A DNA stretch of 46,714 bases from Bacteroidia bacterium. Lineage in GTDB: Bacteria; Bacteroidota; Bacteroidia; J057. Below are positions 26,106 through 34,145 of the stretch, in pieces. The notes below the pieces were generated by a model that was not told where the DNA came from, searched no databases, and saw only the letters and a program-made list of their open reading frames with translations. Location of the stretch: contig JAIBAH010000022.1 of NCBI GenBank assembly GCA_019695295.1, positions 1 through 46,714 on the forward strand, read 5' to 3'. The number at the start of each line of letters is the position of its first letter. The stretch's first letter is position 1. The translations under genes were made by a program, and so were the position numbers.

Positions 26106-26388
26106 GGAATACAGGAAAAACGACGATGATATCCTGTTTTTCACCCGTTCTTTTTTCAATAAACAATCAATTTCGGGGATTATACATATTTAAAACTGCG
26201 ATTGTCGGCTGGGTATTTGAAAAAAAGGAGGATATTCTTGTCTTACAATAAAGATTCTTTTAACCCGTTTACGCCGTAACCCGCAAAAATGTATTTGTTT
26301 CGCAATAGAAAAATACAGAAATTTGTCGCCGTTTCCCTGTTTTGAATAAACCGGGATAATTTTAATATTTATCAAAGATTCTAAATTT

Positions 26389-27297
26389 ATGGGAAATTTA
26401 TTAACGGTGGGTTCCGTTGCGTTCGATACGATAGAAACCCCTTTTGGAAAAGCAGAGAGAATACTCGGAGGTGCAGGAACTTATATTTCGCTCACTGCTT
26501 CTTATTTCCGGAAGCCGGTTCAGCTGGTATCTGTAGTAGGAAATGACTTTCGTCAGCGGGATTTGGCTATGATGGAGGAGGCTGGGATTGATATCTCCGG
26601 AGTTCAGCAAAAAACGGATGAAAAGTCTTTTTTCTGGGCAGGGAAATATTTTAATGATATGAATCACCGGGACACCCTCGAAACCCAACTCAACGTGTTG
26701 GGTACATTTGACCCCGTAATTCCGGAGTCTTATAAAGACTGTGATTATCTGATGCTCGGGAATCTCTCTCCTGCGGTACAGCAGCAAGTAATCGACAGGC
26801 TCCCTTCCAGACCCAAACTTGTGGTAATGGACACCATGAATTTCTGGATTAGCAGTTTTATGGATGACCTCAAAACTGTAATCGGGAATGTGGATGTTTT
26901 GATCATCAATGAGGAAGAAGCGAGACAACTTACGGGTCAGTATTCGCTTGTGGTAGCAGCAAGAGAGATTAATGCGATGGGTCCCAATATTGTGGTCATC
27001 AAAAAAGGAGAGCATGGAGCACTTCTTTTTTATCATGGTCAGATTTTCTTCGTACCGGCTCTTCCGCTGGAGGTCGTGTTTGACCCTACGGGAGCGGGCG
27101 ATACCTTTGCCGGCGGATTTATCGGGCATATCGCAAGAAAAGACAGCACTTCTTTTGAAACCATGAAGGAAGCGATGGTTTACGGAAGCGCCATGGCCAG
27201 TTTTTGTGTTGAAAAATTCGGAGTGGAAGGGATTCTGAATCGGAGCAATGAAGAGATTGAAAACAGGGTGAAGTTGTTCCGCTCATTGGTTCAGTAA
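26389..27297 (+). CDS. PfkB/ribokinase family carbohydrate kinase
   Basis: 302 residues, normal length. The N-terminal PfkB signature appears as RILGGAGTYISLTASYF (about 24-40), and the C-terminal one as DPTGAGDTFAGGFIGHIA (about 228-245), where the Asp of GAGD is the catalytic base. Family members phosphorylate sugars, nucleosides or similar alcohols with ATP. The substrate is not evident; no sugar operon surrounds it. It has no exact TAnnTTTG element immediately upstream. The HAD phosphatase gene follows on the same strand after about 100 bp, so a kinase/phosphatase pair is conceivable. Confidence 0.87.
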   Translation: MGNLLTVGSVAFDTIETPFGKAERILGGAGTYISLTASYFRKPVQLVSVVGNDFRQRDLAMMEEAGIDISGVQQKTDEKSFFWAGKYFNDMNHRDTLETQLNVLGTFDPVIPESYKDCDYLMLGNLSPAVQQQVIDRLPSRPKLVVMDTMNFWISSFMDDLKTVIGNVDVLIINEEEARQLTGQYSLVVAAREINAMGPNIVVIKKGEHGALLFYHGQIFFVPALPLEVVFDPTGAGDTFAGGFIGHIARKDSTSFETMKEAMVYGSAMASFCVEKFGVEGILNRSNEEIENRVKLFRSLVQ

Positions 27298-27400
27298 TCA
27301 GTCATACAGCAAGGGAATGATTTTACAGGGAGTATTTTCCTGATTTTCCGGCTGTTTCGGTTTCATCATTCAGGTTTTTTTAAGCACTAATAATGGTTAA

Positions 27401-28039
27401 GTGAAGAAAAAGCATAATAAACCGGCTTTTTTTCATCCGGTGGTTACAGTTACTACGATTGCAGCGTTTGATTTTGACGGAACAATAACCACAAAGGATA
27501 CAATGACAGACTATATCCGGTTTGTGAAGGGAGATTTTGCCTATTATTCGGGTCTTTTGATTCTTTCTCCTATGCTTTTCGGGTATTTATTGAAACTCAT
27601 TCCCCGACAGAAAGCAAAGGAAAAATTATTGTCTTATTTCTTTAAAGGCGATTCCGAAAGTCAGTTGTATGAATGGGGAAAAGACTATACAGAAAAATTG
27701 CTGCCGGAAAGAATCCGCCTTAAAGCCAAAGAAGTAATAGAATGGCATAAAGAAAACGGACATGCACTCTATCTTGTAACAGCTTCCCTTTCTTTCTGGA
27801 CCCGGGCCTGGGCCGAAAAAAACGGGTTTACGCTGATTGCCTCAGAGCCGGAAATTAAAGAGGGAGTATTTACGGGGAAAATCAAAGGAAAAAACTGCTA
27901 TGGTCAGCAAAAGGTAAATCGCCTGACTATACTGTTAAATGAGTCCGAAACCTATCGTTGTTTTGCCTATGGCGACTCCGGAGGCGACAGGGAACTCCTC
28001 AGCTGGGCAGACGTGCCTTTTTACCGGGCACTGGAGTAG
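27401..28039 (+). CDS. HAD-IB family phosphatase
   Basis: 212 residues with a GTG start. HAD motifs are complete: DFDGT (Asp24 nucleophile, Asp26 acid/base), VTAS (about 125), the conserved Lys in YGQQKVNRL, and YGDSGGDREL. The helical cap between motifs I and II and the overall length fit the SerB-like HAD-IB subclass, whose members hydrolyse phosphoserine, phosphoethanolamine-type or phospholipid precursors. The substrate is not predictable. The first 20 residues before the core are poorly conserved-looking, so the GTG at about 27440 (VVTVTTIAAFD) is an alternative start. Confidence 0.85.
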   Translation: MKKKHNKPAFFHPVVTVTTIAAFDFDGTITTKDTMTDYIRFVKGDFAYYSGLLILSPMLFGYLLKLIPRQKAKEKLLSYFFKGDSESQLYEWGKDYTEKLLPERIRLKAKEVIEWHKENGHALYLVTASLSFWTRAWAEKNGFTLIASEPEIKEGVFTGKIKGKNCYGQQKVNRLTILLNESETYRCFAYGDSGGDRELLSWADVPFYRALE

Positions 28040-28069
28040 TCAAGAAAAAATGGAAAAGAATTCACAATC

Positions 28070-28111
28070 AACAAAAAAAGGGAACGGTACGAGACCATTC
28101 CCTTTTTTGTT
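28070..28111. terminator. Bidirectional terminator between the HAD gene and nuoH
   Basis: AAAGGGAACGGT pairs with ACCATTCCCTTT (one mismatch), flanked by seven A and six T residues, giving a T tract on both strands. It serves the two convergent genes. Confidence 0.85.
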
Positions 28112-28137
28112 TTATGACAAATCAGTGCTTTCTGAGT

Positions 28138-29235
28138 TTACTTACCTGCGTAGATGAGAGCAAGAACGAAAGCAATCACTACTAAGTTTACGAGAGAGAG
28201 CGGGAGGAAACTTTTCCATCCGATATTCATCAGCTGATTGTACTTGAATCTTGGGATTGTCCAGCGAATCCAGACATACACACACATAAAGAAGAACGTC
28301 TTAAATGCAAACCAACCCAATCCCCAGGCAATTTGTCCCACACTACCCCATGACGCTACGCCAAGGATATTTTCTGCCGGTCCGCCGTAGCCACCAAAAA
28401 AGAGCGTAACCACCATCATGGAACCCATAATAACGTGGAGATACTCTGCAACGAAGAAGTTGGCAAATTTCATGGAGCTATACTCTGTATGAAACCCGCC
28501 CACAAGCTCCTGCTCGGCTTCTACGAGGTCAAAAGGAGAGCGGTTTGCTTCTGCAAGAGCACAAGTCATAAAAATCAGAAAACCAATCGGGTTGATAAAT
28601 ACATTCCACACACCGCTTTGCACCTGAGTTTCCACGATATTTACCAAAGAAAGACAATTTGAACCATCAGCCATTCTGAAGTTGGTAAGAAGGATAACGG
28701 ACACTACCACAATCCCCATGGCAAGTTCGTAGCTAATCATCTGAGCCGAACTACGAATTCCTCCCAGAAGAGAATACTTACTGTTTGAAGACCATCCGGC
28801 GAGGGTAATTCCGTAAACCCCGATAGAAGTAGCCGCAAGCGTAAACAATACGCCGATATTTACATCTGCGATATATACCCCTCTTGCAAAGGGAATTACA
28901 GACATAGTGATAAGCGCAATCGTTACTGCAATTACGGGCGCAAGGAAATGCACCTTTCTGTTTGCCCCGGCGGGAATAATATCTTCTTTGAGCAGAAGTT
29001 TGATGACGTCTGCGAGAGGCTGAAGCCAGCCGATATTAATGATACGCAGAAAAATAGAATTTTTTGCAGCAATCATCATTTTGCCGGATGCAGGGCTTCC
29101 TACCCGGTTAGGGCCTGTACGCTGCTGAATCCATGCAGACAAAATCCTTTCGAGTACTACCGTGTAGGCAGCGAGTGTCAGGATTATAAACAGTGCGAGT
29201 CCTGCAATAATTGAAGTAATCCCTATCGAATTCAT
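28138..29235 (-). CDS. nuoH: NADH-quinone oxidoreductase subunit H
   Basis: About 365 residues from the ATG at 29235, eight or nine helices. Complex I subunit H signatures are clear: RTGPNRVG (cytoplasmic loop), PLADVIKLLLKED, and ANRSPFDLVEAEQELVGGFHTEY. NuoH sits at the join between the quinone site and the proton-pumping arm. Normally it lies within a nuoA-N operon between nuoG and nuoI; here no other nuo gene is adjacent, so the complex I genes are dispersed. The longer frame from 29313 is rejected because the promoter element 29311-29318 overlaps it. The leader contains a hairpin. Confidence 0.92.
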   Translation of the reverse strand: MNSIGITSIIAGLALFIILTLAAYTVVLERILSAWIQQRTGPNRVGSPASGKMMIAAKNSIFLRIINIGWLQPLADVIKLLLKEDIIPAGANRKVHFLAPVIAVTIALITMSVIPFARGVYIADVNIGVLFTLAATSIGVYGITLAGWSSNSKYSLLGGIRSSAQMISYELAMGIVVVSVILLTNFRMADGSNCLSLVNIVETQVQSGVWNVFINPIGFLIFMTCALAEANRSPFDLVEAEQELVGGFHTEYSSMKFANFFVAEYLHVIMGSMMVVTLFFGGYGGPAENILGVASWGSVGQIAWGLGWFAFKTFFFMCVYVWIRWTIPRFKYNQLMNIGWKSFLPLSLVNLVVIAFVLALIYAGK

Positions 29236-29280
29236 ACTTTTTATGGTTATGAAAGAAGTTATTTTATATTCTCCGAAAAA

Positions 29281-29300
29281 CGGAAAAAACGCTTTTTCCG
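29281..29300 (-). promoter_or_regulatory. Hairpin in the nuoH leader
   Basis: A perfect 8-bp stem, CGGAAAAA with TTTTTCCG, and a 4-nt loop lie just downstream of the predicted transcript start (near 29304), about 46 nt before the start codon. Confidence 0.45.
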
Positions 29301-29310
29301 AAATCCGGCT

Positions 29311-29318
29311 CAAAAATA
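29311..29318 (-). promoter_or_regulatory. -7 promoter element of nuoH
   Basis: TATTTTTG on the minus strand, an exact TAnnTTTG. Predicts a leader of about 70 nt. Confidence 0.5.
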
Positions 29319-29366
29319 CATAAATCTTTATAAAATCTTATTTTTTAGAGAAGTTTTTTCAAAAAA

Positions 29367-30002
29367 TCATTTTTTACGGATGAATCGCATACTAAAATCG
29401 GTATTTCGGGAAAGAATCAAGTCTTCGAGTGTATCTATATCGTTTAATTCCGGGAGGAGCTTAAAGGAAATATTGTGTTTCTTCAAATCTGACAAAGTCG
29501 AGGGTAGAACGGAATCTGTACTCCAATCTTTATTTTCGAATATAAAAGGGAAATACCCGCTCATTCCGATAAGGTAATATCCGCCATCGCCGGCCGGCCC
29601 AATAACAACGGAATGCTTTTGCAGATTTTCAAATGCTTCAGTCAGAATCTTCGGGCTAAGTTCGGCACAATCACTGCCGATGAGAACTACTTTTGAGTAT
29701 CCTTCTTTTTGAGCCTCCGATATTGCATTACTCATTCTTTTCCCCAGCGTATCTCCTGACTGCATGCTGCGTTCATATCCTTTTTCTTGCCAGAAATCGG
29801 TTTCCGGGATAAAATTTCCATAAGCCACCCTTTTTTTTACAGGAACTTCCCGGACACAGGTTTCTGTATATTCCAGCAATGCATTATATACGCTGAGAGC
29901 CGTTTCGGTATTGGTATCAGCGGCGAGGCGGGTTTTTACCTGTCCGGGTACAGGATGCTTTACAAAAAGAATAAGCAGGGAGTCATTCATTTCATTATTC
30001 AT
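29367..30002 (-). CDS. DUF2064 / TIGR04282-type glycosyltransferase-like protein
   Basis: 211 residues. LILFVKHPVPGQVKTRLA (N-terminus), VLIGSDCAELSP and GPAGDGGYYLIGM identify the DUF2064 family, a GT-A-like fold related to nucleotidyltransferases. The TIGR04282 branch is linked to arsenosugar biosynthesis in some bacteria, but no arsenic methyltransferase or radical SAM partner is adjacent here, so that assignment is unproven. The gene lies downstream of tRNA-Gly but is separated from it by a terminator. It needs its own promoter between 30003 and about 30048; none matching the consensus was seen. Confidence 0.8.
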   Translation of the reverse strand: MNNEMNDSLLILFVKHPVPGQVKTRLAADTNTETALSVYNALLEYTETCVREVPVKKRVAYGNFIPETDFWQEKGYERSMQSGDTLGKRMSNAISEAQKEGYSKVVLIGSDCAELSPKILTEAFENLQKHSVVIGPAGDGGYYLIGMSGYFPFIFENKDWSTDSVLPSTLSDLKKHNISFKLLPELNDIDTLEDLILSRNTDFSMRFIRKK

Positions 30003-30047
30003 TATAAAAAGAAGGATAAATTTTTAGACAGATTCTCAGGATACTGC

Positions 30048-30077
30048 AAAAAAAAAGACCGCCCTGAAGGACAGCCT
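30048..30077 (-). terminator. Terminator of tRNA-Gly
   Basis: On the minus strand AGGCTGTCC pairs with GGGCGGTCT (9 bp, including three G-U pairs) around TTCA, followed by eight T residues. Confidence 0.8.
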
Positions 30078-30090
30078 GATTTTTCTGAAG

Positions 30091-30163
30091 AGCGAAAGAC
30101 GAGACTCGAACTCGCGACCCTAACCTTGGCAAGGTTATGCTCTACCAACTGAGCTACTTTCGC
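30091..30163 (-). tRNA. tRNA-Gly(GCC)
   Basis: 73 nt, complete cloverleaf: acceptor GCGAAAG with CTTTCGC, D arm GCTCAGTTGGTAGAGC, anticodon stem TAACC with GGTTA around TTGCCAA (anticodon GCC), T arm with GTTCGAGTC. CCA is not encoded. Has its own promoter and terminator. Confidence 0.97.
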
Positions 30164-30181
30164 TTTATGAATTTTGTGGTG

Positions 30182-30189
30182 CAAAGATA
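30182..30189 (-). promoter_or_regulatory. -7 promoter element of tRNA-Gly
   Basis: TATCTTTG on the minus strand, exact TAnnTTTG, 18 bp upstream of the mature tRNA; a TTG lies 16 bp further up (30206-30208). Confidence 0.55.
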
Positions 30190-30242
30190 AGGGGTTTTTT
30201 TTATACAAAAAAAATTTTTTCAATATTTTTTTAAAAAAATGC

Positions 30243-30250
30243 TATTTTTG
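30243..30250 (+). promoter_or_regulatory. -7 promoter element of the 91-residue gene
   Basis: TATTTTTG, exact TAnnTTTG, 52 bp upstream of the ATG at 30303. Confidence 0.45.
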
Positions 30251-30302
30251 TAGAGAAACAAGCATTTAGTTTTTGCGGAAATCACTGTAAATTATTCAAT
30301 AT

Positions 30303-30578
30303 ATGAGAGTTAGCAAAGGTACTCAGGATAAGCTTCAAAAAATTCTGGAATCACAGGGATTTATTGTAAGATACGAAAAAGGGAGCTTTCGGGGGGGATA
30401 TTGTGTCGTACATCATCAAAAAACAGTTATTGTCAATAAATTTTTCCCTTTGGAAGGCATCATTCAGGCACTGACAGAGGTAGTAAAATGGGTGCCAATA
30501 ACGGATAAAGAAGCGATGCCGGAAGAATTATACCGACTTGCAGAGAAAATTAAATCAGAAGATACAGAAATTACTTAA
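30303..30578 (+). CDS. Small conserved-looking cytoplasmic protein of unknown function
   Basis: 91 residues, basic N-terminal half, acidic tail. MRVSKGTQDKLQKILESQGFIVRYEKGSFRGGYC suggests a small alpha/beta fold, with GYCVVHHQKTVIVNKFFPLEGIIQAL as the most conserved-looking part. I recall similar short proteins across Bacteroidota, but no function. It carries no signal peptide. It overlaps the end of the convergent beta-barrel gene by 4 bp, so the two stop codons share sequence. It has its own promoter and no partner. Confidence 0.7.
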   Translation: MRVSKGTQDKLQKILESQGFIVRYEKGSFRGGYCVVHHQKTVIVNKFFPLEGIIQALTEVVKWVPITDKEAMPEELYRLAEKIKSEDTEIT

Positions 30579-31261
30579 TCCAGCTTGGCCTCAAGGTCTT
30601 TTATCATTACTTCATCCGGCACAACCGGAATAACGGGTTTTATTGCAACGGGAATCAGGGTGTATTTAAGCGTTACGGAGGGCATAAAGGTAATGAATTT
30701 TTGAGAGAGAGACTCATTCGTTCCGGAAAGGGTATAGCCGGCCAGGGGTAAAAAATAATTATTTCTGTCGTCTTTGAGGGGTTTCGTATATCCGATTTTG
30801 CCGGCAATATCAATGTTAATCCTGCTTGTAACCGGCAGCACAAATCCAAGCCCCAGCATTACTCCTCCCGTATATCCCTTTACGGCTACTTTTTCTCCTG
30901 AATCATCCGCATAAATATCATTCACATACACTCCGTTTAGATCCAGTCCGAAATAGGGGTAGGATTTGGCATAATGGTCAGCAAAGGTAAAGCCTACACT
31001 TGACCCGATACTTTTGTTTTGAAGGTCCCTGTATTGTTTCAGAAAAGATGGGGATAAGTTGGTTGGGGATAATAACGGCTGCTGCCTCAGACCCAATCCC
31101 ATTCTTAGGGTAATTGCACTTTTCAAAGGGTATTCCGCGTTAAGTTCCACGCTTCCCAAAGGGGCATTTGCAACATTCAGGCCCATAGAGAATCCTGAAG
31201 CCTGAGCAAGTCCGGTCATTGGCAATAATACACTTAAGCAGAACCCAAAAATGTTTTTCAT
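30575..31261 (-). CDS. Predicted outer-membrane beta-barrel protein
   Basis: 228 residues with a signal peptide (MKNIFGFCLSVLLPMTGLAQA). Alternating hydrophobic strands run through the mature part (GSVELNAEYPL, AITLRMGLGLR, GSSVGFTFADHY, GVMLGLGFVLP, FMPSVTLKYTL), consistent with an 8- to 10-strand outer-membrane barrel. The C-terminal tail after the last strand is not the usual terminal aromatic but a proline-rich segment (IPVAIKPVIPVVPDEV), which is unusual for a barrel protein. No family was recognised. It overlaps the convergent 91-residue gene by 4 bp. Confidence 0.6.
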   Translation of the reverse strand: MKNIFGFCLSVLLPMTGLAQASGFSMGLNVANAPLGSVELNAEYPLKSAITLRMGLGLRQQPLLSPTNLSPSFLKQYRDLQNKSIGSSVGFTFADHYAKSYPYFGLDLNGVYVNDIYADDSGEKVAVKGYTGGVMLGLGFVLPVTSRINIDIAGKIGYTKPLKDDRNNYFLPLAGYTLSGTNESLSQKFITFMPSVTLKYTLIPVAIKPVIPVVPDEVMIKDLEAKLD

Positions 31262-31334
31262 CTCAGAGAATTGAATTAGACGTAAGCAATATCATTATAA
31301 ATGTCTTTTCCCCTTAAAAAGTTGCTTCCGCTCC

Positions 31335-31352
31335 CTTTTTTAATTAAAAAAG
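31335..31352. repeat. 18-bp perfect palindrome
   Basis: CTTTTTTAATTAAAAAAG reads identically on both strands. It lies 74 bp upstream of the barrel gene start and could be a binding site or a weak terminator. Confidence 0.45.
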
Positions 31353-31413
31353 AGATAATCTGAAACTATCCTGCAAACAGCAGAGATACTTCTGATGATT
31401 TTTATCCTTAAGG

Positions 31414-31449
31414 TGAAAAATAACGGGGTAACCCTGCCTTTATTTTTCA
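31414..31449. promoter_or_regulatory. Long intergenic hairpin
   Basis: TGAAAAATAA pairs with TTATTTTTCA (10 bp), and inside it CGGGG pairs with CCCTG around TAA, with a 3-nt bulge. It looks like a terminator but no gene ends near it, so it may mark the end of a short unannotated RNA. Confidence 0.45.
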
Positions 31450-31725
31450 ATGTAAGGATATAGAAATACACTTGTTCAACTTGCTAAAAAGACCTGATAG
31501 CCAAAAGAAACCGATTAAAGTTTCCCTTATAAAACTATACAGGTGCAATACTACACAACTGTTTTTGATTATACAATACCTGTACCACAATTTTTTTACA
31601 ATAAAAAAAGATAAAGTTACATAAGCCGTGTCTGTAGCCTGACTGTGCGCCGCTTGTTTTCTGCCACAAAAGAGAGAAACAGGAATAAGTTATTATTTTA
31701 TTTACCATTATTTTGGGTAAAAAGT

Positions 31726-31733
31726 TAATTTTG
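31726..31733 (+). promoter_or_regulatory. -7 promoter element of ddl
   Basis: TAATTTTG, exact TAnnTTTG, 56 bp upstream of the ddl start. Confidence 0.5.
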
Positions 31734-31788
31734 CAACTTGTTTGATACATTTTATAATAATTATAGTCAATAAGAAAAAATAAAACCA

Positions 31789-32874
31789 ATGAAAAAAGAT
31801 AAACTTACAGTAGCACTGATGTTTGGCGGGAAATCTCCTGAGCATGAAGTTTCGGTATGGTCTGCAAAAAATATTTATTCGGCGATAGATAAAAGCAAAT
31901 TTGAAGTATTGCTGATAGGGGTGGATAAAACCGGCAAATGGAGTCTGATTCAGCCTGATTTGTTTTTGGATTCTGATTTTAAGGTAGTGACTTCGGGGGC
32001 TTATATTTCTCTGGCTCCGGGATTCGTTCAGCCGCTGTTGCTTACAGAAGAAGGGGTTTCTCTCCCAAGACCCGATGCCGTTTTTCCGATTATCCACGGC
32101 CCCAACGGAGAAGATGGTACTTTACAGGGATTATTACAACAGCTGGACTTGCCTTATGTAGGCCCGAGTACGCTGGGGTCATCGGTGGCAATGGACAAGG
32201 ATGTATGCAAAAGGCTGTTTCTGGAGGCTGGTTTATTGACGGCAAACTGTATGGTATTTCACCGCCACGAAATGGATACAATTGATTATGCCGCAGTAAA
32301 AAACAGATTGGGGAGTCCTTTATTTATCAAACCGGCCAATATGGGGTCTTCCGTGGGAGTGAGCAAAGCAACCAATGAGGAGGAATTTCATCAGGCCGTT
32401 TCACTTGCGTTTCAGTTTGACACCAAGATTCTGGTCGAGGAAATGATTACCGGAAGAGAAATCGAATGTGCGGTACTGGGGAATGAGTTTCCGGAAACAA
32501 CGGGAGTGGGGGAAATTATCGTTACGAAAGGCTTTTATGATTACGATACAAAGTATGTGACAGATGACGCTAAAATTGTAATTCCTGCCGAAAATATTTC
32601 GGACAGTGTACTCGAGAAAATAAAAATCGTGGCGCGGCAGGCATTTCAGGTACTGGGTTGTGAGGGATTGTCGAGGGTAGATGTGTTTCTTACTCAGGAT
32701 GAAAACGTATATATTAATGAAATCAATACACTCCCCGGCTTTACCAATATCAGTATGTACCCGAAATTATGGGAAAAAGCCGGAATTCCCTATGGAATTT
32801 TAATCGAAAAACTGATATCCCTTGCAATGGCAAGACATCAGCGTGATAACCGGTTGCAACGCTCAAAAGTGTAG
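31789..32874 (+). CDS. ddl: D-alanine--D-alanine ligase
   Basis: 361 residues, normal length. It joins two D-alanines with ATP to make the dipeptide end of the peptidoglycan precursor, in the cytoplasm. MFGGKSPEHEVSVWSA (N-terminal), HGPNGEDGTLQGLLQ, KPANMGSSVGVSK (ATP-grasp) and NEINTLPGFTNISMYP (metal-binding C-terminal loop) are all classical. The YPK-type end suggests a normal Ala-Ala specificity rather than the Ala-Lac variant, judged only from the overall match. It is a single gene, not part of a mur cluster. Confidence 0.95.
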   Translation: MKKDKLTVALMFGGKSPEHEVSVWSAKNIYSAIDKSKFEVLLIGVDKTGKWSLIQPDLFLDSDFKVVTSGAYISLAPGFVQPLLLTEEGVSLPRPDAVFPIIHGPNGEDGTLQGLLQQLDLPYVGPSTLGSSVAMDKDVCKRLFLEAGLLTANCMVFHRHEMDTIDYAAVKNRLGSPLFIKPANMGSSVGVSKATNEEEFHQAVSLAFQFDTKILVEEMITGREIECAVLGNEFPETTGVGEIIVTKGFYDYDTKYVTDDAKIVIPAENISDSVLEKIKIVARQAFQVLGCEGLSRVDVFLTQDENVYINEINTLPGFTNISMYPKLWEKAGIPYGILIEKLISLAMARHQRDNRLQRSKV

Positions 32875-32921
32875 TTTTAAAGGGGAATTGCAAAGAAATA
32901 ACCCCGTAATTAAAAAAAGAT

Positions 32922-33017
32922 TATTTTTGCCGCAAGTTATTATGCTAAATAAATTATTTTTGTACGCTGTAAAATATATAGCAGTTTAAAATTATAATCG
33001 TTATAAATATAATTTTG
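32922..33017 (+). promoter_or_regulatory. Three tandem -7 elements upstream of the M23 peptidase gene
   Basis: TATTTTTG at 32922-32929, TATTTTTG at 32955-32962 and TAATTTTG at 33010-33017 are all exact TAnnTTTG. They predict leaders of about 160, 130 and 75 nt. Confidence 0.45.
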
Positions 33018-33099
33018 GCATTTTATTTGTTAAATAATTAACGTGCAATAATCGTATATTAAAAAGGGTTTTGCCTTTAATCTTTCAAAAATACATAAA

Positions 33100-34005
33100 A
33101 TGAAAAAAGGAGTTATTATTTTTGTATTCAGTGCTTTACTTTGGAGTATTCCCCTGATGGGACAGAAAAGATATGGCCGTTTAGAAGATTTTGAATTGAA
33201 TCCGGTACCCAACGCCTGGGTCTCTGCTTTTACCAATCAACAGTTCCTCGGCAGGGTAATTACCAACTCAGAAGGGTATTTTGAGTTTCCGATGCTGCCT
33301 TCCGGTATTTATGATTTTACGGTTCAGCTTGCAAAAGATAGTCGTGTAATAGAAAAAATGAAAATCCCTCAGTATGAGGTAATTACTCTTAGAGTTGATC
33401 TTGAGCACAATGATGTACAATCGCTTAATGCTCCGGGATTAAAAGATGTAGGGATTGATTTGGACCGATTTCCCTGGTGGGTTATTCCCTCGGCTGATGG
33501 GTTTGATTTTCCTTTTGAGTCAGGAGAAAGAAACGGGTTTCATACAAGCCGTTTGTTTGGCGAGCACGAACATCAGGGCGAAGACTGGAACAGAGGGACT
33601 GGAAACGAAGACCTGGGAACTCCGCTCCATAGTCTTGCAGACGGTATCGTAATTTATGCAGGAAATGTAGGAAACGGCTGGGGAAATGTCGTAAGGATAC
33701 TTCATAATATTGGTACTTCTGAAGAAATTCACCTGATAGAATCTATTTATGCCCACCTCGAGAACATTGAAGTAAGTGACGGTGATATGATTGTCAGAGG
33801 ACAGAACATTGGCACTATGGGAAATGTAAACGGAAAATATAAAGCACATCTTCATCTGGAACTGCGCTCACGTCCGGGAATGCCTATCGGCGGGGGATAT
33901 GGTACCACAGACGGATATATTGAGCCTTCTCATTTTATCGAAAATCACCGTCCGTATCTCTCCAGCAGTGCCGGCGGAAGCTATCATAATTATGACATAG
34001 ATTGA
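33100..34005 (+). CDS. Exported M23 peptidase with a carboxypeptidase-regulatory-like domain
   Basis: 301 residues with a signal peptide (cleavage near MGQ, residue 22). Residues 25-105 form a CarboxypepD-like beta domain (NAWVSAF, GRVITNSEGYFEFPMLPSGIYDFTV). Residues 145-275 are an M23/LytM-type zinc peptidase: H158-x3-D162 (HQGED), YAHLENIEVSDGDMI with H219, and HLHLE with H250 and H252 complete the metal and catalytic set. Such enzymes usually cut peptidoglycan cross-links, but the full catalytic set suggests it is active here rather than a LytM-type activator. It has three possible promoters and a strong terminator. Confidence 0.88.
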   Translation: MKKGVIIFVFSALLWSIPLMGQKRYGRLEDFELNPVPNAWVSAFTNQQFLGRVITNSEGYFEFPMLPSGIYDFTVQLAKDSRVIEKMKIPQYEVITLRVDLEHNDVQSLNAPGLKDVGIDLDRFPWWVIPSADGFDFPFESGERNGFHTSRLFGEHEHQGEDWNRGTGNEDLGTPLHSLADGIVIYAGNVGNGWGNVVRILHNIGTSEEIHLIESIYAHLENIEVSDGDMIVRGQNIGTMGNVNGKYKAHLHLELRSRPGMPIGGGYGTTDGYIEPSHFIENHRPYLSSSAGGSYHNYDID

Positions 34006-34085
34006 AAAGGGGCGTGCGCTGAAGGAGACAACCGCTAAGAACAGCAAGGGTCATTTCATGCAAACTCCATAAACCTGCTTTTAGT

Positions 34086-34124
34086 ACGCTTCAGGGGATT
34101 TTTACTCCCCCGAAGCGTTTTTTT
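34086..34124 (+). terminator. Terminator of the M23 peptidase gene
   Basis: ACGCTTC pairs with GAAGCGT, and inside it GGGG pairs with CCCC after a single mismatch; seven T residues follow. Confidence 0.85.
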
Positions 34125-34145
34125 ATGGTTTAAACCTGGACTTCC

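Larger units (their letters stand above)
25748..26388. other. 641-bp gene-free region between the Crp/Fnr and PfkB genes
   Basis: Divergent intergenic region. It contains a -7 element for the Crp/Fnr gene (25821-25828), an FNR-like palindrome (26092-26105) and a hairpin ACAGGA with TCCTGT followed by TTTTTC at about 26113-26145. No convincing ORF or known RNA family was seen. A small RNA ending at the hairpin is possible. Confidence 0.4.
31262..31725. other. Gene-free region upstream of ddl
   Basis: AT-rich stretch with no convincing ORF. It holds an 18-bp perfect palindrome (31335-31352), a hairpin of 15 bp (31414-31449) and an inverted pair TACAGGT/ACCTGTA about 39 bp apart near 31540. The minus-strand promoter of the barrel gene must lie here but no exact consensus was found. 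Confidence 0.4.

Noticed and set aside
26401-27129. 242-codon minus-strand frame opposite the PfkB gene
   Set aside because: The plus frame contains both PfkB signatures, and the antisense product looks like random composition.
34006-34085. A small RNA between the M23 gene and its terminator
   Set aside because: No promoter element or stable internal fold was visible; the stretch is best taken as the 3' untranslated part of the M23 message.
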